From DASPMP01 sp035248725 (GTDB lineage: Bacteria > Gemmatimonadota > Gemmatimonadetes > Gemmatimonadales > Gemmatimonadaceae): 58,752 nucleotides of DNA. Below are positions 57,829 through 58,752 of the stretch, piece after piece. The stretch lies in assembly GCA_035248725.1 (NCBI GenBank), contig DATFHG010000071.1, positions 1 through 58,752 on the forward strand, read 5' to 3'. Both the position numbers and the translations under genes were made by a program. The stretch's first letter is position 1. The number at the start of each line of letters is the position of its first letter. Under the pieces are notes generated by a model. That model was not told the DNA's origin, searched no databases, and saw only the letters and a program-made list of their open reading frames with translations.

Positions 57829-58752
57829 GCGACGGCGAGCTTCGGGCCTGTGGCTTCCTCCGCGATATCCGTGGCCGCCTCGGCGGGCACAGGCTGCTCG
57901 ATGCTCTGCGCGGCGAGCTCCATGTCCTTCAGTGCGCGCACGCGCTGTGACAGACCGAACAGACGGATGAAGCCTGCGGCATCGCTCTGCTCGTACACAT
58001 CGTCCTCGCCGAACGTGACGAACCGCTCGTCATACAGCGCGTTGATGCTGGAGCGGCCGGCGACCGCGATGCTGCCTTTGTACAGCTTGAGCGAAACGGT
58101 GCCCGACACGCGCTCCTGCGTGACGTTCACGAATGCATCGTAGGCTTCGCGCTCGGTGGTCCACCAGCGACCCTCATACACGAGGTCCGCATACCGCGGC
58201 GCGATGAGATCCTTCGCCGCGAGCGTACGGCGATCGAGCACCAGCTGCTCGAGTTCCGAATGCGCGGAATAGAGCAGGGAGCCACCCGGCGTCTCGTACA
58301 CGCCCCGCGACTTCATGCCCACGAGCCGATCTTCGACGAGGTCGATGACGCCGACGCCGTTCCTGCCGCCGATTTCATTCAGAACGGTGAGCAGCTGCAC
58401 GGGGCCGAGCTCGTCGCCGTTCACGGCGATCGGCGTGCCGCCCTCGAACTCGATGGTCACGAGCTCGGGTACGTCCGGCGCCTGTTGCGGTGTCTTCGTC
58501 AGAACAAAGAGGTCATCCGGCGGCGCCGCGGCTGGGTCCTCGAGCACACCGCCTTCGTGCGAGAGGTGCCAGATATTGGCGTCCCGCGAATAGATCTTCT
58601 CGCGCGTGGCGGCAACGGGCACTCCGTGGGCAGCCGCGTAGGCCAGCGCGTCCTCGCGGCTGCGGATATTCCACAGGCGCCATGGGGCGATGACTTCAAG
58701 GTCGGGCGCGAAGCTGGCGTACGTCAGCTCGAAACGCACCTGATCGTTGCCC
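57825..58752 (-). CDS. argG: Argininosuccinate synthase, 5' part cut by window edge
   Basis: About 309 C-terminal residues are present and the frame is open at the right edge. It has GNDQVRFELTYASFAP, APWRLWNIRSREDALAYA, then NIWHLSHEGGVLEDP (the citrulline/aspartate site). GGRNGVGVIDLVEDRLVGMKSRGVYETPGG follows, read in parts. It joins citrulline and aspartate with ATP. The missing N terminus should hold the ATP-pyrophosphatase P-loop. A short Ala/Glu-rich tail follows the family core. Confidence 0.96.
   Translation of the reverse strand, partial: GNDQVRFELTYASFAPDLEVIAPWRLWNIRSREDALAYAAAHGVPVAATREKIYSRDANIWHLSHEGGVLEDPAAAPPDDLFVLTKTPQQAPDVPELVTIEFEGGTPIAVNGDELGPVQLLTVLNEIGGRNGVGVIDLVEDRLVGMKSRGVYETPGGSLLYSAHSELEQLVLDRRTLAAKDLIAPRYADLVYEGRWWTTEREAYDAFVNVTQERVSGTVSLKLYKGSIAVAGRSSINALYDERFVTFGEDDVYEQSDAAGFIRLFGLSQRVRALKDMELAAQSIEQPVPAEAATDIAEEATGPKLAVA

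Noticed and set aside
1..58752. tRNA, rRNA, CRISPR arrays, insertion sequences or prophage
   Set aside because: I looked for clover-leaf ends with GTTCRA loops, regularly spaced repeats, transposase/integrase motifs and phage structural genes and saw none; a tRNAscan/CRISPR/IS search would settle it.

Overview
The window is one continuous stretch of high-GC bacterial chromosome, densely packed with housekeeping genes. I count about 63 protein genes and one RNA gene (rnpB). I see no insertion sequence, prophage, CRISPR array, tRNA or rRNA. The gene style fits Gemmatimonadota or a close relative: many lipoproteins with short lipoboxes, TonB-like and SPOR proteins, Gram-negative envelope genes, many GTG starts and 1-4 nt overlaps. 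This placement is an inference from style, not from a search.

Left arm (1-20.2 kb): almost everything runs leftward. In transcription order, nearest the origin come rpmH, rnpA, yidD, yidC, an MBL-fold hydrolase and mnmE. After several convergent and divergent single genes (DUF2225, a HExxH protease-like protein, upp with a TetR regulator, a YdcF-like protein, an alpha/beta hydrolase) there are three more clusters: a peptidase pair with a Nudix hydrolase, an ECF sigma/anti-sigma pair, and holA-SPOR-mutS followed by a TonB-domain lipoprotein and a PLP-dependent sulfur-amino-acid enzyme cut by the window edge.

Origin (20.2-23.6 kb): dnaA and dnaN are co-directional and separated by 279 bp. That spacer carries several DnaA-box-like TCCACA motifs and, in order, a DnaA box, a GC-rich spacer, a (CTA)5 tract and an AT-rich segment. 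This is the layout of a bacterial basal unwinding system with DnaA-trios, so I call it oriC. RNase P RNA (rnpB) follows dnaN on the opposite strand, only about 3.3 kb from the RNase P protein gene.

Right arm (23.6-58.8 kb): a pseudokinase, an AraC-type regulator, pyrE, an orphan histidine kinase tail to tail with a Ser/Thr kinase, a cold-shock gene with a textbook promoter and terminator, and polA. Next is a leftward operon (about 41.9 to 34.8 kb) in which a degenerate LAGLIDADG-like protein, parA, parB, a BMP-type nucleoside/sugar ABC importer and a NIF3 protein are joined by abutting or overlapping start and stop codons, with parS-like palindromes at its head. Then come a SIMPL protein and mnmG, small membrane proteins, hydrolases, murB, a cupredoxin lipoprotein behind a perfect TGTGA-N6-TCACA site, a Wzz/BY-kinase-like protein without a P-loop, a SpoT-like HD hydrolase, ispG, a second cold-shock gene, two barrel-like outer-membrane proteins, and argG-argH cut by the right edge.

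Most worth following up: the oriC architecture, the LAGLIDADG-parAB-transporter operon with its candidate centromere, the missing canonical start codon of rnpA, and a set of catalytically degenerate family members (pseudokinase, P-loop-less Wzc-like protein, cysteine-less ArsC-like protein, PolA proofreading domain).
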